A stretch of DNA of 7,292 nt from Candidatus Bathyarchaeota archaeon (GCA_016649625.1 JAENXI010000037.1:1-7292), one strand, 5' to 3'. Shown: positions 1 to 6,615, numbered from the stretch's first letter. Notes: generated by a model from the letters alone, not told the origin. Made by a program: numbers and translations.

Positions 1-372
1 GCTTAATGTTTGCTCTTTAAAAACTAGAGGTACAATACCTTGTTCAGCTGCAAGATTTCTCAATACCCTAATTATGCTTGCAACTTCAATATTTTGTGGA
101 CAACGATCTGTACAAGTAAAACATGATGCACATAACCATAAAGTTTCACTTTTTAGTACTCTCTCTTTTAATCCTAGTTGGGCCATACGAATTATTTGTC
201 TGGGTCTATACGTGTCACTAAATTTAGCGATTGGACAATCAGATGTGCAGGTACCACATTGGAAACATTGAAGAATTTTTTCGCTACCATGCACTTTCAA
301 GAGTTCATACTTAAACTTTGGATTAATCTCTGAAGCTTTTATTGGCTTGTTCATTGTTGCCGTCTCTGTCAT
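1..372 (-). CDS. hdrC: Heterodisulfide reductase subunit C (HdrC), 3' part missing
   Basis: Reading the minus strand from the ATG at 372 gives 124 uninterrupted codons that run off base 1. Two canonical CX2CX2CX3CP motifs are visible: C36, C39, C42, C46 and C81, C84, C87, C91, each able to hold a [4Fe-4S] cluster. The segment between them (YRPRQIIRMAQLG) and the one after the second (IRVLRN) are typical of HdrC. HdrC passes electrons between HdrA and the catalytic HdrB in the cytosolic Hdr complex, which reduces a disulfide such as CoM-S-S-CoB or an analogue. Family members are around 180-190 residues, so roughly a third is outside the window; hdrB often follows. An in-frame TGA at 381-379 limits the start to ATG 372 or ATG 354; no strong Shine-Dalgarno is seen. 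The gene is divergent from the hydrogenase operon. The plus-strand open frame at 74-271 is its antisense shadow. Confidence 0.9.
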   Translation of the reverse strand, partial: MTETATMNKPIKASEINPKFKYELLKVHGSEKILQCFQCGTCTSDCPIAKFSDTYRPRQIIRMAQLGLKERVLKSETLWLCASCFTCTDRCPQNIEVASIIRVLRNLAAEQGIVPLVFKEQTLS

Positions 373-403
373 TGAGCTTCACTCTCTTAGTAACAATTTG
401 GCA

Positions 404-415
404 GCACTTAAGTGC
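404..415. promoter_or_regulatory. Perfect 12-bp palindrome, candidate operator
   Basis: GCACTTAAGTGC is a perfect dyad with no mismatch, beginning 32 bases upstream of the hdrC start codon. Its position, between the weak hdrC TATA candidate and the ATG, would suit a repressor site. The binding protein is unknown and the function is inferred. Confidence 0.4.
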
Positions 416-664
416 AGATCTTGAAAAAAATGGTGTCACCTACATAAAGCTATAGCCAATTTTTTTAGAATTTTTCCATATGAACTCAGAATCTGGATCT
501 TTATTATTTTCCATATAGTGTGTTGTTATTTTTATTATAATTTTTTTCTGCAATTAATACAAGGAATTTCATTTCTGTTGTTAATTACTGGAAATTCTAT
601 TAGAAAGTAATAAATTCTCCTATTGTTTTTAATTTCAATAATTTGCTATTCGGAGATAGAGGAA

Positions 665-668
665 GAGG
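665..668 (+). promoter_or_regulatory. Shine-Dalgarno site fixing the hydBG start
   Basis: GAGG lies 8 bases before the ATG at 677. An ATG also exists at 623 in the same frame, but its extra 18 residues do not resemble the start of HydB proteins and it lacks a comparable site. The start at 677 is therefore preferred. Confidence 0.7.
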
Positions 669-676
669 ATAACAAT

Positions 677-2593
677 ATGCATGTACTTTCAAAAGAAGAC
701 TTTTCAGAATTCATTAATAGCTTAATAGCTGAAACTTCTCTAAATGTTGTAGGGGTTAAATCAAAAGGCGAAAAATTTGCTTTTGGACCATTAGAATCTG
801 CCAATCAATTACGGCTAGATTATGATGTGACGATTTTACCTCCAAAAAAATATTTCTTTCCTCAACGAGAAACTCTGGTAACTTATGATGTTTCTAGTGG
901 TTACCAAAGTAAGAGTCTTGCAGATGTCAAGCCAACTATCATTGTTGGTGCTCATCCTTATGATATAATGGCTATGCTTCACATGGATGAAATCTTTAGA
1001 GAAACAAAATCTGATCCAAATTATTTAACGAGGCGGAACTCGTCTGTTATTATTGGTGTTAATATTCAGAATATGTCTGAATCGTGTTTTGCATCGTCAA
1101 TGGGGTGTGCTACAATTGATTATGGATATGATCTAATGTTAACTGATCTAGGCGATAAGTACGCGATTGATGTTGGTTCGCATAAAGGTGCTGACTTGCT
1201 TAACAAGTACTCTAAAAATGTTAAAAAAGCTCTTGCACGTGATATTCAATCTGTGGGGAAAAAGAAGCAGAAAATAATGAATAAAACTCAGCAAGAGTTT
1301 GGTTTTTCGTCTGAGTTAATTCCTGAAATGCTGGGCAAGTTTTATGAAAAAACTAGTTTTTGGGAAGATCATTCCGAAGAGTGTTTATCTTGTGGGTCTT
1401 GTGTTTTAGTGTGTCCAACCTGTTACTGTTTTGATGTTATGGATAATCCAGATTTATCCCTTAAGACAGGTGAACGAGGTCGAACTTGGGATGGTTGTTT
1501 ATTGGAAGATTTTGCAAAGATTTCTTCTGGAGAAAACTTCAGAAATACAAAATCAGCCAGATATAGACATAGGTACTTCAAGAAAGGAAAATACCTCTTT
1601 GATAGGTTTGGTTTTGTTTCATGTGTTGGTTGTGGGAGATGTTCTTCCAATTGTCTCCCAGATATTGCTAATCCTGTTAATTTATTTAATGACATGTACG
1701 ATGAAAGTCTCAAAATAGGTATACAAATAGATCCTGCGACTATTCCTGACATCAAAATAAAAACTGGTGATACAATTGATTATGCTCCTAAGATAGCAAC
1801 CATCGTCAAAAAAGTACCCATGACGGCAAATGAGACAATGTTTGAGCTAAAACTTGATGATGGATCAGAATTGGGTCATCAACCAGGCCAATTCGTTCAA
1901 GTTTCAGTTTTTGGTGTTGGTGAGGCGCCTTTTGGGGTTTCTTCATCACCAACAAAGAAGGATACTTTTGAACTATGTATTCGAAAATTAGGAAATGTAA
2001 CAAGCAAGATACATACTCTGAATGAAGAAGACAAGGTCGGAATTAGAGGTCCGTTTGGCAACGGTTTCAATGCAGAATTATTGAAAGGAAAGGATCTGTT
2101 GTTTGTTGCAGGAGGTCTTGGTATAGTTCCTTTGAGATCTTTATTCAACTACGTTTTAGATAATCGAAATGATTATGGTCGTGTTATTCTGCTTTATGGT
2201 TGTAAAGAACCACGCGAGTTACTTTTTGGAGATGAAATTCTAAGCTTGGCGGATAGAGATGATGTAGAGTTTAAATCGACTGTTGATAGGTGTCCGGAAA
2301 ACGAGGTTTGGAATAGTAACGTAGGTGTAATAACAACTCTAATTCCTCAAGTAGATTTTGACCCTCAAAAAACTTACGCCATTGTATGTGGTCCTCCAAT
2401 AATGTACAAATTTGTCATTAGAGATCTCAAATCCCATAATGTTCCAGATGATCACATAATCGTTTCTCTTGAACGAAGAATGAAATGTGGAGTTGGTAAA
2501 TGTGGACACTGCCAAATTAACCAACTTTATGTATGCAAGGATGGTCCAGTGTTTAATTATTCAAAAATAAAAGGAATACCGGAGGCATTATAA
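677..2593 (+). CDS. hydBG: Fused HydB-HydG electron-transfer/diaphorase subunit of group 3b [NiFe] hydrogenase
   Basis: This 638-residue protein joins two subunits that are separate in Pyrococcus sulfhydrogenase I. Residues 1 to about 365 are HydB-like: a conserved TILPPKKYFF segment near 52-61, then ESCFASSMGC (135-144), a CX2CX2CX3CP cluster motif (C236, C239, C242, C246) and a second one (C316, C319, C322, C326). Residues from about 370 on are HydG-like: an FAD-binding barrel with EAPFGVSSSP (416-425), the NAD(P) loop AGGLGIVPLRS (478-488), CGPPIMY (571-577), and a [2Fe-2S] set at C604, C609, C612 and C620. The role is to carry electrons from the small subunit to NAD(P)+ or back in the cytosol; group 3b enzymes usually prefer NADP(H), and some reduce sulfur. 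The combined length matches HydB plus HydG with almost no extra linker. It is the first gene of the operon; its stop overlaps the hydD start by one base (TAATG). Assignment is firm; cofactor preference cannot be read. Confidence 0.93.
   Translation: MHVLSKEDFSEFINSLIAETSLNVVGVKSKGEKFAFGPLESANQLRLDYDVTILPPKKYFFPQRETLVTYDVSSGYQSKSLADVKPTIIVGAHPYDIMAMLHMDEIFRETKSDPNYLTRRNSSVIIGVNIQNMSESCFASSMGCATIDYGYDLMLTDLGDKYAIDVGSHKGADLLNKYSKNVKKALARDIQSVGKKKQKIMNKTQQEFGFSSELIPEMLGKFYEKTSFWEDHSEECLSCGSCVLVCPTCYCFDVMDNPDLSLKTGERGRTWDGCLLEDFAKISSGENFRNTKSARYRHRYFKKGKYLFDRFGFVSCVGCGRCSSNCLPDIANPVNLFNDMYDESLKIGIQIDPATIPDIKIKTGDTIDYAPKIATIVKKVPMTANETMFELKLDDGSELGHQPGQFVQVSVFGVGEAPFGVSSSPTKKDTFELCIRKLGNVTSKIHTLNEEDKVGIRGPFGNGFNAELLKGKDLLFVAGGLGIVPLRSLFNYVLDNRNDYGRVILLYGCKEPRELLFGDEILSLADRDDVEFKSTVDRCPENEVWNSNVGVITTLIPQVDFDPQKTYAIVCGPPIMYKFVIRDLKSHNVPDDHIIVSLERRMKCGVGKCGHCQINQLYVCKDGPVFNYSKIKGIPEAL
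2581..2585 (+). promoter_or_regulatory. Shine-Dalgarno site of hydD inside the end of hydBG
   Basis: A strong GGAGG sits 7 bases before the ATG at 2593, within the last codons of hydBG. Together with the TAATG overlap, this points to coupled translation of the two genes. Confidence 0.8.
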
Positions 2594-3330
2594 TGAAACC
2601 AAAAGTCGCTTTTTTTGATTTTGCAGGTTGTGAAGGAGACCAATTACAAATAGCCAATCTTGAAGAAGAAATTCTAGACTTGCTTGGGCAAGTTGAAGTT
2701 GTAAGTTTTCGAGAAGTAATGAAAGAACATAGTGACGATTATGATATTGCATTTATTGAAGGCTCCTGCACAAGACTCCAAGACGAAGAAAGATTGAAAG
2801 AAATAAGAAAGAATGCTAGTCTAGTTGTTGCTATTGGATCCTGTGCGACAATCGGAGGTATTAATTCATTGAAGAACTACCAAAACATGGATGATGTTAA
2901 GAAAACCGTTTATGGCGAAAAAGCTAGCTTGTTTGATACTTATCCAGCCAGACCAATTGATGCTGTAATACCTGTGGATGCATATGTGCATGGATGCCCT
3001 ATGACTAAAGATGAGTTCTTACATGTCGTTAAATCTCTTTTGCTTGGAAAAAAACCTGAAATACCCAACTACCCGGTGTGTGTTGAATGTAAGAAAAACG
3101 AAAATGTTTGTGCTTTTGAAAGAGGCGAATTTTGTGTTGGACCTATTACAAGGGCTGGATGCAACTCTTGTTGTGTAAATGAAGGCACAAAATGCTGGGG
3201 TTGTCGTGGTATGGTAGATAATCCGAATGAGAATTCACAAAAAGAAGTTCTAGTCAAATATGGTCTTTCAGTTGACGATGCAATTGGTAAGTTTAAATTA
3301 TATTTTGGTTGGCAGGGGAAGAAAAAATGA
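2593..3330 (+). CDS. hydD: [NiFe] hydrogenase small subunit (HydD, group 3b)
   Basis: This 245-residue protein is the iron-sulfur small subunit that pairs with HydA. The proximal-cluster region shows FAGCEGDQLQ (C13, D16), GSCATIGG (C84) and VHGCP (C135). The family's first motif is normally CxxC, so residue 16 is Asp where Cys is expected. The C-terminal part has two further cysteine sets for medial and distal [4Fe-4S] clusters: C163, C166, C173, C181 and C190, C193 or C194, C201, C204, with the typical GPITRAGC and GCRG stretches. There is no Tat signal peptide, which fits a cytosolic group 3 enzyme. An extra C59 occurs where many relatives seem to have a hydrophobic residue (EGSCT). The length is close to the Pyrococcus homologue (about 260). 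A strong GGAGG precedes the ATG. The stop overlaps the hydA start as ATGA, so translation is probably coupled. Confidence 0.93.
   Translation: MKPKVAFFDFAGCEGDQLQIANLEEEILDLLGQVEVVSFREVMKEHSDDYDIAFIEGSCTRLQDEERLKEIRKNASLVVAIGSCATIGGINSLKNYQNMDDVKKTVYGEKASLFDTYPARPIDAVIPVDAYVHGCPMTKDEFLHVVKSLLLGKKPEIPNYPVCVECKKNENVCAFERGEFCVGPITRAGCNSCCVNEGTKCWGCRGMVDNPNENSQKEVLVKYGLSVDDAIGKFKLYFGWQGKKK
3314..3319 (+). promoter_or_regulatory. Shine-Dalgarno-like site deciding the hydA start
   Basis: AGGGGA lies 7 bases before the ATG at 3327. A TTG at 3309 in the same frame would add six residues, but the ATG has the better ribosome site and overlaps the hydD stop as ATGA. The ATG is chosen. Confidence 0.6.
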
Positions 3331-4640
3331 ACGCTGATAAAAACTTAGAAGTTAATGTACATCACGTGACAAGAGTTGAAGGTCACGGTAATATTTATGT
3401 GAACGTGAAAAATGGAATTATAGAAAAATGTGAATGGGCCATACCTGAAGCACCAAGGTTCTTTGAAGCCATGGTTGTAGGACGCGATTGGACCGAATTG
3501 CAACACATAACATCGCGCATTTGTGGGATTTGTTCTATCGGTCACACATTGGCTTCTCTAAAGGCAACAGAAGCAGCTATGGGAATAGCTATAAGTAATC
3601 AAGATCTAAAACTCAGAAAACTGGCTCTCCATGCTGAAAACTTGCAGAGTCACATCCTCCACGTTGGCTTTTTGATATTGCCTGATCTGATGGGAGTTGG
3701 ATCAGTTATCCCTCTTGCATCTTCTAATCCTGCTGAAGTTAAAACTGTTTTAGGATTACATAGAATGGCAAATGAAATGTCTAATTTAATATGCGGCAGA
3801 ACTACTCATCCTCAACGATTGATTCCAGGAGGTTTCTCTAAAATACCATCAATCAAAGACTTGTTATCTCTCCGAGATAAATTACAGTCCTCTATTCCTG
3901 CATTGGAAGTAGTTGCGAATTTAGTGAAAAGTTTAGCTCCTAATATTCCAAATTTTGTTAGGGAAACTGAATTTATAGCTTTGTCAAATCCGGATGAATA
4001 TGCACTTTACGATGGAAAAATCGCGTCAACAGATACTGATTCTGCACCAGCAAGCGAATATCTTTCATACACCAATGAATATATCGTGCCCCAATCTACA
4101 GCAAAATGGGCTAAACATGTTCGTGAATCTTATATGGTAGGTGCATTAGCAAGGCTTAATATTAATTATGATAAGCTTTCTCCATTAGCTAAGAAAATTT
4201 CTGAAATGTTCGACCTAAAACCGATTTGTTATAATCCTTTCATGAATAGTATAGCTCAGTTAGTTGAGATAGTTGATAGTGTTGCAGACTCAATTAAACT
4301 AATCAATGAACTCGAAACTACAGGTTTGGAAAGCCAATCAGAATATAACCTGCCTAAAGTAGCGATAAAAGCTGGACAAGGAGTCGGTGCTGTTGAAGTT
4401 CCTAGAGGCATACTTTTCCATGATTATACCTATAATGAGAAAGGAGTCTGTACTAAAGCAAACTGCATAATTCCAACTAATCAAAACCATGGAAACATCG
4501 AATTAGATATGAAAGCTTTATTGCCTCAAATACTAGATAAAACTGAAAAAGAAATTGAATTGAATCTTGAAATGCTTGTAAGAGCATATGATCCTTGTAT
4601 CTCTTGCTCTACACATGCAGTAAAAGTGCACTTTGTTTAA
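3327..4640 (+). CDS. hydA: [NiFe] hydrogenase large (catalytic) subunit (HydA, group 3b)
   Basis: This 437-residue protein holds the NiFe active site where H2 is split or made. The N-terminal signature is RICGICSIGH, with nickel ligands C66 and C69. RVEGHG (16-21) carries the conserved Glu (E18) thought to relay protons. The C-terminal signature DPCISCSTH supplies C424 and C427 and ends at H430. Seven residues follow (AVKVHFV), as expected for a precursor trimmed by a maturation endopeptidase; no such protease or Hyp maturation gene is in the window, so they must be elsewhere. All four Ni ligands are cysteine codons, with no selenocysteine. The length is near the Pyrococcus HydA (about 430). 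It is the last gene of the operon: the start overlaps hydD by four bases, and a hairpin begins at its stop codon. F420-reducing (3a) and methyl-viologen (3c) types are less likely because the partner genes are HydB, HydG and HydD. Confidence 0.95.
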   Translation: MNADKNLEVNVHHVTRVEGHGNIYVNVKNGIIEKCEWAIPEAPRFFEAMVVGRDWTELQHITSRICGICSIGHTLASLKATEAAMGIAISNQDLKLRKLALHAENLQSHILHVGFLILPDLMGVGSVIPLASSNPAEVKTVLGLHRMANEMSNLICGRTTHPQRLIPGGFSKIPSIKDLLSLRDKLQSSIPALEVVANLVKSLAPNIPNFVRETEFIALSNPDEYALYDGKIASTDTDSAPASEYLSYTNEYIVPQSTAKWAKHVRESYMVGALARLNINYDKLSPLAKKISEMFDLKPICYNPFMNSIAQLVEIVDSVADSIKLINELETTGLESQSEYNLPKVAIKAGQGVGAVEVPRGILFHDYTYNEKGVCTKANCIIPTNQNHGNIELDMKALLPQILDKTEKEIELNLEMLVRAYDPCISCSTHAVKVHFV

Positions 4641-4664
4641 GAAAATCTCTTTTCTTAAATTTTT
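4636..4664 (+). terminator. Hairpin plus T-run at the end of the hydrogenase operon
   Basis: A perfect 10-bp stem, TTTAAGAAAA (4636-4645) with loop TCTC and TTTTCTTAAA (4650-4659), is followed directly by five T. It begins inside the last codons of hydA. Further down, 4691-4716 is an almost pure pyrimidine tract with a single A, the kind of T-rich stretch at which archaeal polymerase stops. The stem is very AT-rich, so the T-rich tract may be the real signal. Confidence 0.6.
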
Positions 4665-4784
4665 AAGCTAAAATTTTTAGAAAAGGTGTATTTTTCTTCT
4701 TTCTTTACTTTTTCTCAAATTTCTCAGATATGTATGTAGTAAATTAAAATATGTTAATCAATAACAATAATCTGTGGTTTAATT

Positions 4785-5354
4785 TTGTCTCGTGAGTTTC
4801 TACTTTTTTCCCGTATAGCCCGAACTCATGGAATGTTTAAAAATTTACATGATGCTGGTCGATTAGATATCACTTATGAATGTATTATTGCGAGTTTGTT
4901 TCTTTCGCACGGATTACGGAAAAACGTGATTTTTCATTCTATACTTAATGGACCTCCTAATCCCCCAATTCATTTACAAATAGAAGGTGAGCATCTTTAT
5001 GATGTTCGAACCGATGTGGGAACGTGGGAATTAATCCTAAAAAAAGTGCTTTCTAACAAATCACATCCAGGCATTACTGTGGGCAAAAGAAGTTTTGAGT
5101 CTCTATTGAAAACAAAAGCAGATACTAAACAAATATTTGTTCTTGAAGAAGGAGGCCAAGAAATAGATTCAAGAGATCTTCCATCTGACTCTCTTTTTGT
5201 ATTAGGTGATCACATTGGTCTACCTAAAAAGGTTGAGAATTTTGCGCTCAGATATGGTAAAAAAATCAGTTTAGGCAAAACACCATACCTTGCTTCTAGT
5301 TGTATAACAGTTCTAAACTACCTACTGGATCGAAAATTCAAATCTAGCTCTTAA
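4785..5354 (+). CDS. trmY: tRNA (pseudouridine(54)-N1)-methyltransferase TrmY
   Basis: This 189-residue protein matches the TrmY (COG1901, SPOUT/DUF358) family. It starts with SREFLLF, then shows AGRLDI (24-29), LFLSHGLRKNV (38-48), NGPPNPP (55-61), LGDHIG (140-145) and ISLGKTPYLASSCITVLNYL near the C-terminus. That C-terminal part forms the SPOUT knot that binds S-adenosylmethionine. TrmY adds a methyl group to pseudouridine 54 in the T-loop of archaeal tRNAs, after Pus10. The start is a TTG: the first in-frame ATG (codon 17) would remove the conserved beginning, and a TAA lies upstream at 4755. No Shine-Dalgarno is visible; an AT-rich stretch at 4740-4757 may hold a TATA box, suggesting a leaderless or short-leader mRNA. 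The 3' end overlaps the convergent thiL by 11 bases. Confidence 0.9.
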   Translation: MSREFLLFSRIARTHGMFKNLHDAGRLDITYECIIASLFLSHGLRKNVIFHSILNGPPNPPIHLQIEGEHLYDVRTDVGTWELILKKVLSNKSHPGITVGKRSFESLLKTKADTKQIFVLEEGGQEIDSRDLPSDSLFVLGDHIGLPKKVENFALRYGKKISLGKTPYLASSCITVLNYLLDRKFKSSS

Positions 5355-6375
5355 AATGTTCCCAACCTCGAGGTTCAATAATATCTTTTTTACCATCAAT
5401 ATCTATTAGAATTTTTAAATCCTTGGTCACTGTTCCTATTGGTATTAAACAACCTCCAATATTTTTTATCTCTTTTATCGTTTTTTCTAACACTTCAGTT
5501 TTGATTGTAACTACTAGTTCATATTCCTCGCCACCATAAAGTGCTAATTCTAAGGGATTCAATCTGTTAGATTCAGCAAATTGAAAAACTTCTTTTGCAA
5601 TAGGAACCTTATCAATTGTGAATCCAACATTGCTGTTGTTTGATAATTCATGCAAACTCCATGCCAATCCATCACTTGAATCAATCGAAGCTGTGACCGT
5701 TTTGGAAGCTCCCAGAGTCAAGCCTTCGATAAGTCTTGCTTTTGGCATACAGACTGAAGCTACCAATTTTTCCTTCACCTTAGGAGTTGCTTTAAATCCA
5801 TTTAGAAGTATTTTTAATCCTGCCCCTGTCTTTCCGAAAAGACCTGTTACTGCTAAAGTATCACCTGCTTTAGCTCCTTTACGAAGCATTAAATCTTTTT
5901 TCTGAGCCATACCAAAAAGAGAAGCAGCAATAATTAAATCAGAAGTTTCACCTGTATCTCCACCAATAATATATGCTCCGTATTCTCTTGCTCCTGCATT
6001 TAATCCACATGCAATTTCTTCTATATCTTTGGAAGTAAAGGTTCTTGGTAACCCAAGTGAAACAATTATTGCTGTGGGTTTTACACCCTTGGATGCAAAA
6101 TCGCTAACGTTCATGACAATAGTTTTCCGAGCAGCTTGCCACAAACTCATCTCTTTTGGTACATCCGTTTTGTTTGTAAGCATGTCAGTTTTTAGCACTA
6201 CTACACGTTCATTTTCAATTTCAAAAGCAGATACGTCATCTCCAAAAGGTACAGGCATATTGGGCATTAGATCAAGGTGATCTTGTATTAAGCCAATGAT
6301 GTTATGTTCACCCAACTCTGTTGTTGATTTGCTTAGACTGTCTTTTCTTTTATTTTTCACGATTTTACCCCCCAT
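5344..6375 (-). CDS. thiL: Thiamine-monophosphate kinase ThiL
   Basis: This 343-residue protein phosphorylates thiamine monophosphate with ATP to give thiamine pyrophosphate. Family marks in order are GDDVSA (45-50), TDML (63-66), VMNVSDFASKGVKP (87-100), IIGGDTGET (136-144), IDSSDGLAWSLHE (231-243), GGEEYEL (281-287) and a C-terminal GWEHF. The acidic residues D46, D47, D64, D92, D140 and D235 are those expected to bind metal and nucleotide in this AIR-synthase-like fold. The N-terminus is about 17 residues longer than usual before TELGEHNII. ATG at 6375 would suit a leaderless transcript, with a TATA-like AAAAATATC about 25 bases upstream. A GTG at 6360, with GGGGGGT in front of it, is a real alternative start. 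The gene is convergent with trmY. Confidence 0.94.
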   Translation of the reverse strand: MGGKIVKNKRKDSLSKSTTELGEHNIIGLIQDHLDLMPNMPVPFGDDVSAFEIENERVVVLKTDMLTNKTDVPKEMSLWQAARKTIVMNVSDFASKGVKPTAIIVSLGLPRTFTSKDIEEIACGLNAGAREYGAYIIGGDTGETSDLIIAASLFGMAQKKDLMLRKGAKAGDTLAVTGLFGKTGAGLKILLNGFKATPKVKEKLVASVCMPKARLIEGLTLGASKTVTASIDSSDGLAWSLHELSNNSNVGFTIDKVPIAKEVFQFAESNRLNPLELALYGGEEYELVVTIKTEVLEKTIKEIKNIGGCLIPIGTVTKDLKILIDIDGKKDIIEPRGWEHFKS

Positions 6376-6392
6376 TAAGTGTTAATAAACTA

Positions 6393-6408
6393 AAGATATT
6401 TTTATCTT
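6393..6408 (-). promoter_or_regulatory. TATA-like box and small inverted repeat before thiL
   Basis: AAGATA (6393-6398) and TATCTT (6403-6408) form a perfect 6-bp inverted repeat around TTTT. Read on the minus strand this contains AAAAATATC centred about 25 bases before the thiL ATG, the distance expected for a TATA box of a leaderless archaeal gene. The symmetry may be incidental in such AT-rich DNA. Confidence 0.45.
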
Positions 6409-6447
6409 AGAACTTTTTTATTATCAAGGATTGATACTATAACGACA

Positions 6448-6466
6448 AAAGGTTTTACTAACCTTT
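6448..6466. repeat. 7-bp inverted repeat between thiL and tRNA-Thr
   Basis: AAAGGTT and AACCTTT flank TTACT in a perfect inverted repeat. The right arm runs into TTTACAAATA (6464-6473), which could be the TATA box of tRNA-Thr, so the repeat may overlap a promoter. No T-run follows, so a terminator is unlikely. Confidence 0.4.
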
Positions 6467-6506
6467 ACAAATACTCGTTGTAACACTGATTTATTAATTA
6501 TGTTAT

Positions 6507-6580
6507 GCCTCGATAGCTCAGCCTAGTAGAGCGGCTGCCTCGTAAGCAGCAGGCCGCGGGATCAAGGCCCGCTCGAGGCT
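6507..6580 (+). tRNA. tRNA-Thr (anticodon CGT)
   Basis: The cloverleaf is complete. Acceptor GCCTCGA (6507-6513) pairs fully with TCGAGGC (6573-6579). D-stem GCTC/GAGC, anticodon stem GCTGC/GCAGC and T-stem GCGGG/CCCGC are all perfect. The anticodon loop CTCGTAA gives CGT at 6541-6543, reading ACG (Thr). The discriminator is T and no CCA is encoded. There is no intron. Two oddities are seen: the D-loop AGCCTAGTA has A where G18 is expected, and the T-loop ATCAAGG has A at position 54 instead of U. A TATA-like TTTACAAATA lies about 35-43 bases upstream. The following bases 6583-6610 are T-rich and may end transcription. Confidence 0.93.
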
Positions 6581-6615
6581 CATTGTTTATTGTATATTTG
6601 TGTTGTAATTGTAGT

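Larger units (their letters stand above)
373..676. promoter_or_regulatory. Divergent intergenic region between hdrC and the hydrogenase operon
   Basis: These 304 bases hold no convincing gene. They must contain both outward promoters. The region has a 12-bp perfect palindrome (404-415), GGTG-T-CACC (432-440), GCTATAGC (449-456), a direct repeat TTTTCCATAT (472-481 and 507-516), and an inverted pair GAATTTC (564-570) / GAAATTC (591-597). TATA-like candidates for the hydrogenase are TTTATTATAA (531-540) and TTTTTAATTT (about 626-635). For hdrC a weak candidate is the TTTATG on the minus strand near 443-448. The exact promoters are uncertain. Confidence 0.55.

Noticed and set aside
74..271. Plus-strand 65-residue open frame
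   Set aside because: It is antisense to hdrC, whose two cysteine cluster motifs make the minus strand clearly the coding one.
623..676. Longer hydBG start at ATG 623
   Set aside because: The 18 extra residues are not like HydB N-termini, and the ATG at 677 has GAGG at the right distance.
1423..2524. Several other-frame open frames inside hydBG (both strands)
   Set aside because: They are shadows within a gene with strong family motifs and have no motifs or ribosome sites of their own.
3327..4640. Possible selenocysteine version of the hydrogenase large subunit
   Set aside because: Both CxxC motifs of HydA use ordinary Cys codons and there is no in-frame TGA.
5618..6280. Two plus-strand open frames opposite thiL
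   Set aside because: thiL has all its catalytic motifs on the minus strand; the plus-strand translations show nothing recognisable.
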